This document shows positions 17,295 through 25,857 of a stretch of DNA of 64,000 nt, piece after piece. The notes below the pieces were generated by a model. The model searched no databases. It was not told the DNA's origin and worked only from the letters and a program-made list of their open reading frames with translations. A program made the translations under genes and the position numbers. The first letter of the stretch is position 1. Every line of letters begins with the position of its first letter. The DNA is from an uncultured Psychroserpens sp. (lineage in GTDB: Bacteria > Bacteroidota > Bacteroidia > Flavobacteriales > Flavobacteriaceae), in contig CANLEE010000002.1 of the NCBI GenBank assembly GCA_947489585.1, positions 124,001 through 188,000 on the forward strand. Reading direction: 5' to 3'.

Positions 17295-18737
17295 ATGTCT
17301 TTAAACAAAGCTAACATAAACAAATTACAATTGTCTAAAGACGATATGAGAACCTATGGCTACCAAGTAATTGATGCTCTCGTAAATCATTTTGATTCAC
17401 AGCATATAACAAAACCTGTGGCTTATGCTTCTAGAGAAGAAATGGATACACTTTTTAATATAGAGGTTCCTGAAAAAGAGACCCCTTTTCAGGAGGTATT
17501 TGATTTCGTAGTTGAAAAAGTTATTCCAAATAGTAATATTGTATCACACCCTAAATCCTACGCCTTTGTTCCTGGGCCCAGTAATTATGTAAGCGTCATG
17601 GCAGATACTTTAGCAACAGGGTTTAATATATTTTCAGGAGGATGGGCTGCATCTCCAGCAGCAGCTGAACTTGAAATTGTTACTATGAATTGGTTATTAA
17701 AACTATTTAAATTTCCAACTAAAAAAGGTGGAGGAATATTTACTAGTGGTGGCTCAATGGCAAATTTAACAGCACTTGTAACTGCCAGACGGCAACACTG
17801 TGGTGATGATTTTTCGAAAGCCATAATATATATGTCAGATCAAGCACACTCATCAAATATTAAAGCCATACGCGTTCTTGGTTTCAAAAAGGAACAGGTT
17901 CGGATTATTCCAACCGACATAGAATTTAAGATGGCCATAAATAAACTGAAAAATGCGATTGCCAAAGATAGGCTGGAGGGGCTTCAACCCTTCTGTATCA
18001 TTGCTTCCGCAGGAACGACAAATACAGGAACCGTAGATCCTTTAAACGAAATTTCAAAAATTTGTAAAACCGAAAATTTATGGTTTCATATTGATGGTGC
18101 CTATGGAGGAGCAGCTATTCTATCAAAAAAAGGAAAAGAATTATTAAAAGGTATTGAAAAAGCTGATTCCTTAACTATCGACCCTCACAAGTGGTTATTT
18201 CAACCTTATGAAATGGGTTGTTTATTAGTAAGAAATCACAAATGGTTAAGTAAAACATTTAGCGAAAAACCTGAATACCTCAGAGATATAGAAGGTAATA
18301 CATCAGAAATAAACTTTTATGATCATGGCATCCAATTAACCAGGCGCTTTAGAGCATTGAAATTTTATATGTCGATGAAAACATTTGGGTTAAACGCGTT
18401 TAAAAATGCAGTCACTTACGCTATTGATTTAACAGATAATGTTGAAACTCATCTGCGAAAAAGTTCAAACTGGGAAGTAATATCTCCTGCTACATTAGCG
18501 GTCATAAACTTTAGATACAATCCAATTGGTTATTCATTTTCAGAAAAAAACCTAGATCTACTTAATCAAAAAATTTCTCAAAAAATTGTAGCTTCAAGAG
18601 AAGCTTTATTAGTCACTACAGTCTTACAAAACCAAATTGTTCTTAGGATGTGTTTAATTAATCCAAGAACCTCTTTTAATGATGTCAAAGATACTTTAGA
18701 GTTGTGCGAATCTTTTGCAAAAACACTTGTTAGATAA
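17295..18737 (+). CDS. PLP-dependent group II amino acid decarboxylase
   Basis: 480 residues from the ATG at 17295. A TTG at 17241 would overlap the preceding gene and add a hydrophobic tail foreign to the family. Aromatic-amino-acid decarboxylase features: SHPKSYAFVPGP, the cofactor-binding TSGGSMANLTAL, HIDGAYGGAA, and the lysine in DPHKWLFQPYEMG near residue 299. It decarboxylates an amino acid (aromatic or related; substrate not determined) using pyridoxal phosphate in the cytoplasm. It follows the cco genes with a 44-bp gap and no visible terminator, so partial co-transcription with the oxidase cluster is possible. Confidence 0.88.
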   Translation: MSLNKANINKLQLSKDDMRTYGYQVIDALVNHFDSQHITKPVAYASREEMDTLFNIEVPEKETPFQEVFDFVVEKVIPNSNIVSHPKSYAFVPGPSNYVSVMADTLATGFNIFSGGWAASPAAAELEIVTMNWLLKLFKFPTKKGGGIFTSGGSMANLTALVTARRQHCGDDFSKAIIYMSDQAHSSNIKAIRVLGFKKEQVRIIPTDIEFKMAINKLKNAIAKDRLEGLQPFCIIASAGTTNTGTVDPLNEISKICKTENLWFHIDGAYGGAAILSKKGKELLKGIEKADSLTIDPHKWLFQPYEMGCLLVRNHKWLSKTFSEKPEYLRDIEGNTSEINFYDHGIQLTRRFRALKFYMSMKTFGLNAFKNAVTYAIDLTDNVETHLRKSSNWEVISPATLAVINFRYNPIGYSFSEKNLDLLNQKISQKIVASREALLVTTVLQNQIVLRMCLINPRTSFNDVKDTLELCESFAKTLVR

Positions 18738-18759
18738 GTTTACTTTATCATGTTTTACC

Positions 18760-18802
18760 TGACATTTATCATAGTTTTTCAAGGTATCAAATGGTAACTT
18801 TA
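18760..18802 (+). promoter_or_regulatory. FNR-like box plus -7 element for the CBS-domain gene
   Basis: TGACATTTATCA at 18760-18771, centre 18765.5, followed by TAACTTTA at 18795-18802 (TAnnTTTG with the last base changed). The spacing of 36.5 bp is the same as at the other four boxes. The start codon is 25 bp downstream. Confidence 0.75.
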
Positions 18803-18826
18803 ATTAAGAATTAAAAACCTAAGACT

Positions 18827-19246
18827 ATGAAAAAAAGAACACCAATTTCAGCAATAATGACAAAGGATGTCATCACTTTAAACCTAACGGATAATTTAGA
18901 AATTGCAGAATCCCTTTTTAAAAAGAATCATATCCGCCATATACCAGTAGTAAGCGGCGAAAAAATAATAGGTATGCTGAGTTATACCGATTTACTCAGA
19001 ATAAGTTTTGCTGATGCCATTGACGACAATGAAGAAGATGTAGACACTGTTGTTTACAATATGTTTACTATTGAGCAGGTGATGGCCAAAAACTTAGTTA
19101 GTGTTAATCCTAACACAACAATAAAAGACGTTGCAGAAATACTATCTAAAAAAGAATTTCATGCATTACCTGTGGTTGATAACAATAAATTGGTTGGTAT
19201 TGTTACAACGACAGACTTGATAAATTTTTTGATTGAACAGTTTTAG
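18827..19246 (+). CDS. Two-CBS-domain protein
   Basis: 139 residues made up almost entirely of a CBS pair: ISAIMTKDVITL...HIRHIPVV...GMLSYTDLL, then VMAKNLVSV...FHALPVV...GIVTTTDLI. No signal peptide or other domain. CBS pairs bind adenine nucleotides or similar ligands and act as energy or redox sensors, often controlling a partner protein. Because it carries the same FNR-like promoter as the oxidase and nos genes, it is probably expressed at low oxygen. Its partner is unknown. A strong terminator follows. Confidence 0.9.
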   Translation: MKKRTPISAIMTKDVITLNLTDNLEIAESLFKKNHIRHIPVVSGEKIIGMLSYTDLLRISFADAIDDNEEDVDTVVYNMFTIEQVMAKNLVSVNPNTTIKDVAEILSKKEFHALPVVDNNKLVGIVTTTDLINFLIEQF

Positions 19247-19266
19247 TGTGTCATCATTAAAACGAT

Positions 19267-19301
19267 AAATCCTGGAAGGTTAAAGCAACCTTTCAGGATT
19301 T
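19267..19301 (+). terminator. Hairpin terminator after the CBS gene
   Basis: Arms 19267-19281 and 19287-19301 pair at 14 of 15 positions around a five-base loop (AAATCCTGGAAGGTT against AACCTTTCAGGATTT). The T-run after the right arm is short. It ends the cco/CBS region and insulates the Rrf2 gene. Confidence 0.7.
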
Positions 19302-19313
19302 ACTATTTAATTC

Positions 19314-19332
19314 AGATGAAATCATCCTATTT
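19314..19332 (+). promoter_or_regulatory. Putative Rrf2 operator (copy 1)
   Basis: AGATGAAATCATCCTATTT contains the palindrome GATGA-AA-TCATC. It matches 16 of 19 positions of a site upstream of the nos operon at 29012-29030. It lies 38 bp before the Rrf2 start codon, as expected for autoregulation. That Rrf2 binds it is inferred. Confidence 0.55.
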
Positions 19333-19370
19333 AAAATATTATTCGTTATTTGTATTAAAATTTAATCTAA

Positions 19371-19805
19371 ATGTTTTCAAAAGCTTGTGAATATGCCATA
19401 AGGGCATCTATTTTTATTGCCAAAAATTCTTTTGATGGGCAACGTGTTAGTCCTAAGAAAATTTCAGAAGAAATTAATTCACCTCAAGCATTTACTGCAA
19501 AAATTTTACAAGCTCTGGTCAAACATAACGTTATTAATTCTGTTAAAGGCGCTTATGGTGGCTTTGAAATTGAGAAAGAAAACATTTCGAACATCAAGCT
19601 ATCCCAAATTATTGAAGCCATTGATGGAGATAGTATTTTTAATGGTTGTGGGTTGGGTTTAGAAAAATGTGATGAAGAACATCCTTGTCCAATGCATGAC
19701 AAGTTCAAATTTATAAGAAATGGTTTGAAAGACATGCTAGAAAACACGAACTTAGAAGAATTGGCTTTAGATCTACAAAAAGGTTCGGCCTTTTTAAAAA
19801 TTTAA
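19371..19805 (+). CDS. Rrf2-family regulator with a three-cysteine cluster motif
   Basis: 144 residues. The N-terminal winged helix (MFSKACEYAIRASIFIA...QAFTAKILQALVKHNVINSVKGAYGGF) is typical of Rrf2. The effector region has C93, C100 and C106 (CGLGLEKC, then DEEHPC), close to the C-x5-C-x5-C spacing that binds an Fe-S cluster in NsrR and IscR. NsrR-type members sense nitric oxide. The shared operator with the nos promoter makes control of nitrous oxide respiration plausible here, but NO as the signal is inferred. It is followed 27 bp later by deoD. Confidence 0.88.
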   Translation: MFSKACEYAIRASIFIAKNSFDGQRVSPKKISEEINSPQAFTAKILQALVKHNVINSVKGAYGGFEIEKENISNIKLSQIIEAIDGDSIFNGCGLGLEKCDEEHPCPMHDKFKFIRNGLKDMLENTNLEELALDLQKGSAFLKI

Positions 19806-19832
19806 ATCGTTATAAAACATAATGTAAACACT

Positions 19833-20531
19833 ATGAGTATACATATAGAAGCACAAAAAGGTGATATCGCAGAAACCGTATTATTACCAGGTGATCCAAT
19901 GAGAGCCAAATGGATCGCAGAAACATTTTTCGAAAACCCTAAACAGTATAATGATGTTAGAGGTATGCTTGGTTATACAGGCACTTACAATGGAAAGCGC
20001 GTATCTGTACAGGGCACAGGAATGGGTATCCCTTCATGTTTAATTTATGCTCACGAACTCATTAATGACTATGACGTAAAAAACTTAATTCGGGTGGGTT
20101 CTGCAGGGTCTTACAAAGAAACTATTAAACTAAGAGATATTGTGATCGCTATGGCTGCTTCCTCTAATTCTGGAATCAATAACTCTCGATTTATAAATGC
20201 CGATTATGCACCAACAGCAAATTTCGATTTATTTATGAAAGTTGCTGAGTATGCTAAACAAAATGATATAACCATTAAAGCTGGTAATGTATTATCCTCC
20301 GATGAATTCTATCAAGATGAGTATGATTCATATAAAAAATGGGCTGACTTTGGTGTGCTTTGTGTCGAAATGGAAACGGCTGGACTCTACACCATTGCTG
20401 CTAAACATAATGTAAATGCCTTGTCAATATTGACGATTTCTGATTCTTTAGTTACTGGCGAACATACCTCGGCAGATGAACGAGAATCTACATTTAACAC
20501 TATGATTGAGCTTGCATTATCCACTTTATAA
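19833..20531 (+). CDS. deoD: Purine-nucleoside phosphorylase DeoD-type
   Basis: 232 residues, the usual DeoD length. Signature segments: VLLPGDPMRAKWIA (phosphate site), IRVGSAGSYKE, and CVEMETAGLY (base and ribose binding). The catalytic Asp lies in TISDSLVTGE. It cleaves purine (deoxy)ribonucleosides with phosphate to free base and (deoxy)ribose-1-phosphate in the cytoplasm, for salvage. It converges with nosY; only three bases separate the stops. Confidence 0.95.
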   Translation: MSIHIEAQKGDIAETVLLPGDPMRAKWIAETFFENPKQYNDVRGMLGYTGTYNGKRVSVQGTGMGIPSCLIYAHELINDYDVKNLIRVGSAGSYKETIKLRDIVIAMAASSNSGINNSRFINADYAPTANFDLFMKVAEYAKQNDITIKAGNVLSSDEFYQDEYDSYKKWADFGVLCVEMETAGLYTIAAKHNVNALSILTISDSLVTGEHTSADERESTFNTMIELALSTL

Positions 20532-20534
20532 TAA

Positions 20535-21317
20535 TTAAAAATCTTTCTTTTTCGACTTAAAAACAATCCGTAAAACTGGCAACGCAACCCATATTGCTAG
20601 CATTACAAAAGAGATTATAAGCCCAAAACTAGTGCCGAAAAATTGCTTAAAAACGGCTCCTGTATATCCTAATAATGCCGAAATATCTAATTTCAAAAGT
20701 ATAAGTGTTCGCGATAAATCTATAGGATTTAACATAGTACCAATTAATGATACTTTATCTAAGGGGTAATCTTCAAACATAATTAAGGTCATTAAAAATA
20801 AACCGTCGTAAATAATAGCTAAAAACAACCATAGTAGAATTGCATAACCAAAACCTTTAATTTTATTCTCATTAGACATTGCGATATTAAATGCTAAGGC
20901 CGTAAAAATTAAAGTTAGAAATGTTCCTGTGACTAATAATAATGAGAAGTCCCATATAGCACTACTCTCAAATAAACCATAAAACACAAACGGGATTCCT
21001 AACCCCAGAATCAAACTAATTGATAATGATAAAGCTACTCCTAAATATTGTCCGAGAAATATCGATGACCGTTTCAAAGGTTGCGCTAAAAGTAGTTCTG
21101 TAAATTCTTTAGAATTGTAGTAATACATCACACCAAAAATGGTTCCTATTAGTGGCACTAAAACAATAATGACATTCATTAAAGTAATGACTGCTTTTGA
21201 TAAATCATTGTTTAAAAACAAAAGTACAACACCAAGTAGTAAATAGAATGCAAAATAGACATAGCTCCAACGACTACGCATTAAATCAAAAAAACTGTAT
21301 TTTAATATCTTAAGCAT
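20535..21317 (-). CDS. nosY: ABC transporter permease NosY
   Basis: 260 residues with about six membrane helices, of the ABC-2 type permease family. As the last gene of the leftward nos operon it pairs with NosF (its start overlaps the nosF stop by 8 bp) and with NosD. The NosDFY complex is required for maturation of the CuZ centre of N2O reductase, and structural work in other bacteria shows it acting with the copper chaperone NosL. Confidence 0.92.
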   Translation of the reverse strand: MLKILKYSFFDLMRSRWSYVYFAFYLLLGVVLLFLNNDLSKAVITLMNVIIVLVPLIGTIFGVMYYYNSKEFTELLLAQPLKRSSIFLGQYLGVALSLSISLILGLGIPFVFYGLFESSAIWDFSLLLVTGTFLTLIFTALAFNIAMSNENKIKGFGYAILLWLFLAIIYDGLFLMTLIMFEDYPLDKVSLIGTMLNPIDLSRTLILLKLDISALLGYTGAVFKQFFGTSFGLIISFVMLAIWVALPVLRIVFKSKKKDF

Positions 21318-22017
21318 GATTGTCGGTTAATATAGACGCAATAGCATGTTCAAAATCAGGCTGATTGGTCTTGGTTTTTAATTCTGAAATCGTTCCTCTG
21401 AAATAAATTTTTCCTTCCAATAAGAATACAATTTCATCTGATACTTCTTCAACAAAGCTCATAATATGTGAGGTGATGAGAATTGTTTTTCCTTTAGCTT
21501 TTTCTGCTTGAATTAAGTCCTTTAGGCGTATCAAAGAAATGGGATCTAATCCTGTTGTAGGCTCATCCAATATGATTAAAGGACTATCGAACATAAAAGT
21601 CAATACAATATTTACTTTTTGCTTTGTTCCTCCTGAAAGTGTCCCGAGTTTTTTATCCAAAAACGGTTCTAATTTAAAAAGCTTAATCAGGTGTAAATCG
21701 GTGTCGGTATTTTGACGCAAGTCTTTAATCATCTTAATCAATTCTCTTACTTTCAAATTACTAGGGAAATTGGCAATTTGTGGTAGATAGTCAATTTGAT
21801 GTCTATACTCCGATTTTTTCTTAATGTTCTTTCCAAGAACACTGATGTCTCCCTTATCAGGAATAACCATACCAAGAATAGATTTAATTAAGGTTGTTTT
21901 CCCTGAGCCATTGGGGCCGAGAACAGCAAATATGCCACCTTCATTAATAGTCAAATCCAAACCACTTAACACATGGTTTTTACCAAATTTTTTATGTAAT
22001 CCTTCTATATTTACCAT
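21310..22017 (-). CDS. nosF: ABC transporter ATP-binding protein NosF
   Basis: 235 residues. Walker A GPNGSGKTT, signature LSGGTKQKV, Walker B LIILDEPTTGLDP, and the H-loop in LITSHIMSF are all intact. It powers the NosDFY assembly complex for the nitrous-oxide reductase copper sites. The start overlaps the end of nosD by 7 bp and the stop overlaps nosY, so the three are translationally coupled. Confidence 0.94.
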   Translation of the reverse strand: MVNIEGLHKKFGKNHVLSGLDLTINEGGIFAVLGPNGSGKTTLIKSILGMVIPDKGDISVLGKNIKKKSEYRHQIDYLPQIANFPSNLKVRELIKMIKDLRQNTDTDLHLIKLFKLEPFLDKKLGTLSGGTKQKVNIVLTFMFDSPLIILDEPTTGLDPISLIRLKDLIQAEKAKGKTILITSHIMSFVEEVSDEIVFLLEGKIYFRGTISELKTKTNQPDFEHAIASILTDNHA

Positions 22018-23255
22018 GTTACTTTTTTTGTTTGTGGATGATGATCCATAAGATTATCTGGTGTAAATACAGGAGATACTTTTTCAGAAAAATCAATAAT
22101 ATCAATAAACATACTACGCAATAGAATAATGGTTTCTGGTGTGCGATTTACGATGTATGAAAACAATTTTACAGGACGGTAAGGCACATCTCCAATACCA
22201 TCTTTATCTAAATCATATCCGGTATAATTACTCCAGTAATTCTTATCAAATACATTATCATTAACCTTGCTATTGTAAGCAATATCAAAGGAGTTATATA
22301 AAAAATTATTTTCGACAAATTGATTAGTGTAGCATGCACCACGAACTTTTATAGCCCAACCATTATTTTTGAAATTGTTGTGTTTGTAGATGATTCGGTT
22401 AGAACCTTCAATATTAATACCAATGGTATTCTCTTCAAACGTATTGCCAATAATTTCAGAGTCATTAATCTCCTTCAATAGCATTCCATAAGATGCTGTT
22501 CCCCAATTTTCTTTGAATGTATTGTTATACATTCTAATTTTTTTGGAAAACATCACTGCTACTCCTGCGCCATTATTTTCGAAAGTATTGTCTTGATAGG
22601 TATCATCATTTGAAAACATAAAATGTAAACCATACCTAATGTTTAATGCACTAACATTATTTTTAATTAAACAATCATCGGAGAACTCCAAATAAATGCC
22701 ATCGCGAACATGCTCTATATAATTATGCTCGATTTCAACATGGTGGCTATACCATAATTGAATCCCATTTCCTGAATTATATTCTTCTACGGCATCACCA
22801 ATAACTTTATTATGAAACACCTTTCCATGACTTGATTTTTCAATATATATTCCGAAAAACAACTTTTCTAATACCAAATTCTGAATTACAAAGTTTTTGC
22901 TTTTTCTTACACGAATAGCGGCGTAGTCTTCAGTATAACTTGTTCCAACGTTGATAATAAATAAACCATCAACAGTTACATTATCTGATATAATTGTTAT
23001 GATTTCGCCTTTCAATTCACCATCAATAACTGGGTAATTTTCTCCAACAATAGTTAGTGGTTTGTCTATAACAATGTCATGCGCTTTATAAGTTCCTTTT
23101 TTGACGACTATTGTATCAAAATCTTTTGCGATTCTTATAGCCTCTTTTAAAGAAGTTATTGTACAATCACCACACACCTCAATAGTTTGTGAAAACCCGA
23201 TAAAACCTATAAAAAAGATTATATAAAACAGATTATGTTGAACAAAAGTTTTCAT
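22011..23255 (-). CDS. nosD: Periplasmic beta-helix protein NosD
   Basis: 414 residues. A signal peptide (IIFFIGFIGFSQ) is followed by a right-handed beta-helix built from repeated short turns with the N-x-x-x-x-N type pattern (for example GIYLEFSDDCLIKNN and IIGNTFEENTIGINI). The C-terminal tail contains DGIGDVPYRPV, a conserved NosD element. NosD works with NosF and NosY in copper-site assembly of NosZ. It lies directly after the NosL-barrel fusion, with no gap. Confidence 0.93.
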   Translation of the reverse strand: MKTFVQHNLFYIIFFIGFIGFSQTIEVCGDCTITSLKEAIRIAKDFDTIVVKKGTYKAHDIVIDKPLTIVGENYPVIDGELKGEIITIISDNVTVDGLFIINVGTSYTEDYAAIRVRKSKNFVIQNLVLEKLFFGIYIEKSSHGKVFHNKVIGDAVEEYNSGNGIQLWYSHHVEIEHNYIEHVRDGIYLEFSDDCLIKNNVSALNIRYGLHFMFSNDDTYQDNTFENNGAGVAVMFSKKIRMYNNTFKENWGTASYGMLLKEINDSEIIGNTFEENTIGINIEGSNRIIYKHNNFKNNGWAIKVRGACYTNQFVENNFLYNSFDIAYNSKVNDNVFDKNYWSNYTGYDLDKDGIGDVPYRPVKLFSYIVNRTPETIILLRSMFIDIIDFSEKVSPVFTPDNLMDHHPQTKKVTW

Positions 23256-24656
23256 TTATAACACATTGTATTTAACTCCAAAATTTAATGTTAGATTTTC
23301 ATTCATTTGAATACCATTATAATTCTCATAAATTGGTGCTCCAACTTCAATACCAAATCGGAAATCATTTAAGCTAGAGCTTTTAGGAAAGGCTATATTA
23401 ATACCTGCAAAGGCTTTAATTTTATCGCTTCCGTAATTAGTTGTATTAGCTGTAGTAACCATCATTGGGTTTAAATCTGAATCCATTCCTTTAAGTTTTC
23501 CTTCTAAAACACCTAAAACACGAGCAGACAGGCTGAAATTTTCAGTGAGTTTGTAAGCGCTCCAAAAGTTGAGTTGATATAGATTTCCAAAACGGTAGTT
23601 TTCACTGTTTTTCCCTGTTCTTAAGGTACTCAAAAACTGTGCTCCCCATGACGTCTTAGCAACGTTTCCCTTTAGAGTAGCTCCAAATGTAAAATCATAA
23701 GTTCCACTTCCTAACTGCATAGCATAAGGCAATTTAACATCGTTCATCATTGGCGTGTCATCACGATTCTCAATATCACCTATAGGAATATTCAACATTC
23801 CATTTAAATGTAATGAGGTCTTATGGTTATCAAATAAGCTATACATAGCTCCAACTTTTAAATCGCCTAATCCTGATGAAGTTGTTGAAAAATCACGCAT
23901 CATCGTCATACCATTCATCATCATTCTTGCTGTTAAATTCATGTCTTTTTTAGAAAAACGCTGCATCAACATCAAGGTTAACGTATTTGATGGCGCATAC
24001 ATAACACCAAGCATATACATTTCCATAGTCATGTCTTGAGGCGCCACCATAAAATCGTTGTATATGTCATTATTGGTTATATCACTAGTTCCAGATTTAT
24101 TTCCATCCATAGTCATATTCATATACCTTAAAGAGACCATTAAACCTCCTTTAGCATGCAAATGGTCTCCCATAACCCCAATTGGCGCATGAGCATCTGG
24201 TCTGTAATGATCATGATGATTATGATCTAAAACTCCAAATTTTGATGTTTTAAATTTAGTTTTAATGCCTTCCCAAGAATAAATTTCTCCTCCTTTTTGT
24301 GACTTAATCTCTATTGCAACTTCTCTATTTTTAAATGCGGAAAGATTAGCTCCCATAGGGCTTGGGATAGCTTTACTTTTTAAATATGTTGCTGTTTCAG
24401 CATCTATAAGCTGTCCTGTTTCATAATCTGAAACTTTTAATGAAGCCATAGAAATCTTGTCTGTTATTTTTAAGTAATTAATTAGACATTCGATAGCATC
24501 AAACTGGATAGTTTTGCCTTCTTTTTCTGCGGAAGCCCTATGCAAATCATCTGTAATATTCATATTACATTGTATACATTGCTTCCTGTTTTGTGCTTGA
24601 AATGTGTTTACAAATAGGCACAATAAGAGTATTGAAAGTATGTTTATACGTTTCAT
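23256..24656 (-). CDS. NosL-like domain fused to an outer-membrane-type beta barrel
   Basis: 466 residues. A signal peptide (about 1-22) leads into a NosL-like domain with C27-x2-C30-x-M32 (QCIQCNMNI) and FDAIECLINYL, matching the metal site of the stand-alone NosL next door. After SYSWEGIKTKF-like sequence near residue 130 comes a His-rich linker (HNHHDHYRPDAHAP) and about 320 residues of alternating beta strands ending in an aromatic-rich C-terminus, like porin-type transporters of the MetA/phenol-degradation class. A copper-binding domain tethered to a barrel suggests copper delivery or uptake for NosZ across the outer membrane. This is inferred. Confidence 0.8.
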   Translation of the reverse strand: MKRINILSILLLCLFVNTFQAQNRKQCIQCNMNITDDLHRASAEKEGKTIQFDAIECLINYLKITDKISMASLKVSDYETGQLIDAETATYLKSKAIPSPMGANLSAFKNREVAIEIKSQKGGEIYSWEGIKTKFKTSKFGVLDHNHHDHYRPDAHAPIGVMGDHLHAKGGLMVSLRYMNMTMDGNKSGTSDITNNDIYNDFMVAPQDMTMEMYMLGVMYAPSNTLTLMLMQRFSKKDMNLTARMMMNGMTMMRDFSTTSSGLGDLKVGAMYSLFDNHKTSLHLNGMLNIPIGDIENRDDTPMMNDVKLPYAMQLGSGTYDFTFGATLKGNVAKTSWGAQFLSTLRTGKNSENYRFGNLYQLNFWSAYKLTENFSLSARVLGVLEGKLKGMDSDLNPMMVTTANTTNYGSDKIKAFAGINIAFPKSSSLNDFRFGIEVGAPIYENYNGIQMNENLTLNFGVKYNVL

Positions 24657-24678
24657 AAATTTGAGTTTAAAATGCTTC

Positions 24679-25119
24679 TTAGTTTTTGTTTGAATACTTT
24701 AAAAGTTCATCCCAACTATACAAAACACCACCTTTATTTGCTTGCGTTTGTTCTGCATCAGATCTATTTTCAAAAGCCGATAAAAAAGCACCCATTGGAC
24801 TCGGAATGTTTTCACTGACTAAAAATGTAGCTTCAGTAGCATTTATAAGTGTTTCAGGGGATGTATAATCATTAGATAAGTATAGCGCAATTTCAGAAGT
24901 ATCAAACTCATCCATGAAATTGATCATGCATTCGGTGGCATCAAACTTATAGACTTTCCCTTTATGAGTTACTACTTCGGCAGCATGTACTTTATCTACT
25001 ATGGTCATCTTACAAAAATGACAGCCATCACTACCATATTCTATGGGTTTAGGTGATACATTACAGCTAAAAAAGAGTAGCAGTAATACAATGTTTAAAT
25101 AGTGTTTTAGTGTTTTCAT
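24679..25119 (-). CDS. nosL: Copper chaperone lipoprotein NosL
   Basis: 146 residues. Lipoprotein signal with cysteine at residue 19 (LLLFFSC). The metal motif is C33-x2-C36-x-M38 (CHFCKM), and FDATECMINF follows. C-terminal segment PSPMGAFLSAF is conserved with the adjacent fusion protein. NosL carries Cu(I) to apo-NosZ through the NosDFY complex. Placed between an orphan membrane gene and the NosL-barrel fusion. Confidence 0.93.
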   Translation of the reverse strand: MKTLKHYLNIVLLLLFFSCNVSPKPIEYGSDGCHFCKMTIVDKVHAAEVVTHKGKVYKFDATECMINFMDEFDTSEIALYLSNDYTSPETLINATEATFLVSENIPSPMGAFLSAFENRSDAEQTQANKGGVLYSWDELLKYSNKN

Positions 25120-25143
25120 GATTTTAGTGTTTTTTAACCTTTT

Positions 25144-25743
25144 CTACATAGCCAAAGATTTTTTATGATTTTTCCTTCCAATTAAGTAGGCAACAAACCC
25201 TGCAGCAATACCAAGCGCAAGAAATAAAGCACCTAATTGCGGATACGAATGTGCTCTGAAATTGAGGATATCTTTACTCCCAAAAAGTGGCGGTTGAAAT
25301 CCCATTTGAGTCCCATCGGGATTTGTAAATTTCATAATAGCTTTCGGGTCGAGGTTATGACCATAATCATGTTCCCATAAATAAAAATCATACATACCTG
25401 CAGCACTCAAGACAATCATTAAAATAAACCATCCTAAAAACCATTTATAGTTCCCTTTGAAAGCTATAAGTAATCCAATTACGCTTGTAATTATAATTCC
25501 CATCGGAAATATCTTAAATTCAGGAATCGCTTCTGGAATATACTTCATCCCTACATAATGGTTCATCAAATTGATATTTTTGATGTCATGCGGATTGGCA
25601 TCTGAAAAGTCATTGATATGAATATACATCCCTAAAGGTGTAGGATATTGTGGCGCTTCCAAAGTAATTTTCCAAAGCGGAAACAAAAACAACCCTAATG
25701 GTAAAATAGCTGCAAGCAACATGATGATATTTGACTTTTTCAT
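25144..25743 (-). CDS. Nos-operon membrane protein of unknown function
   Basis: 199 residues with about four membrane helices: one at the N-terminus (LLAAILPLGLFLFPLWKI), two in the middle around residues 80-120, and one near the C-terminus. Between them are periplasmic loops rich in His, Asp and aromatic residues (MYDFYLWEHDYGHNLDP). I do not recognise a named family. The position between nosZ and nosL in a clade II operon suggests a role in electron supply to, or copper maturation of, N2O reductase. It starts just downstream of a strong hairpin. Confidence 0.7.
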   Translation of the reverse strand: MKKSNIIMLLAAILPLGLFLFPLWKITLEAPQYPTPLGMYIHINDFSDANPHDIKNINLMNHYVGMKYIPEAIPEFKIFPMGIIITSVIGLLIAFKGNYKWFLGWFILMIVLSAAGMYDFYLWEHDYGHNLDPKAIMKFTNPDGTQMGFQPPLFGSKDILNFRAHSYPQLGALFLALGIAAGFVAYLIGRKNHKKSLAM

Positions 25744-25781
25744 CGTCTAAGATTTAGTGGTTTTTATAGTGTTTTAAAAAG

Positions 25782-25814
25782 AAAGGCGAGAGCGAAAAAT
25801 TAACCCTCGCCTTT
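25782..25814 (-). terminator. Hairpin after nosZ inside the nos operon
   Basis: A perfect 9-bp stem (AAAGGCGAG with CTCGCCTTT; arms 25782-25790 and 25806-25814) with a 15-base loop. On the minus strand it is followed by CTTTTT. It sits between nosZ and the maturation genes, so it is likely a partial terminator or an mRNA-end stabiliser that keeps nosZ message more abundant than the downstream genes. Confidence 0.65.
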
Positions 25815-25857
25815 GTAATAGGAAAATAAACACTAAAACAAAATTTCCCTAATTTGT

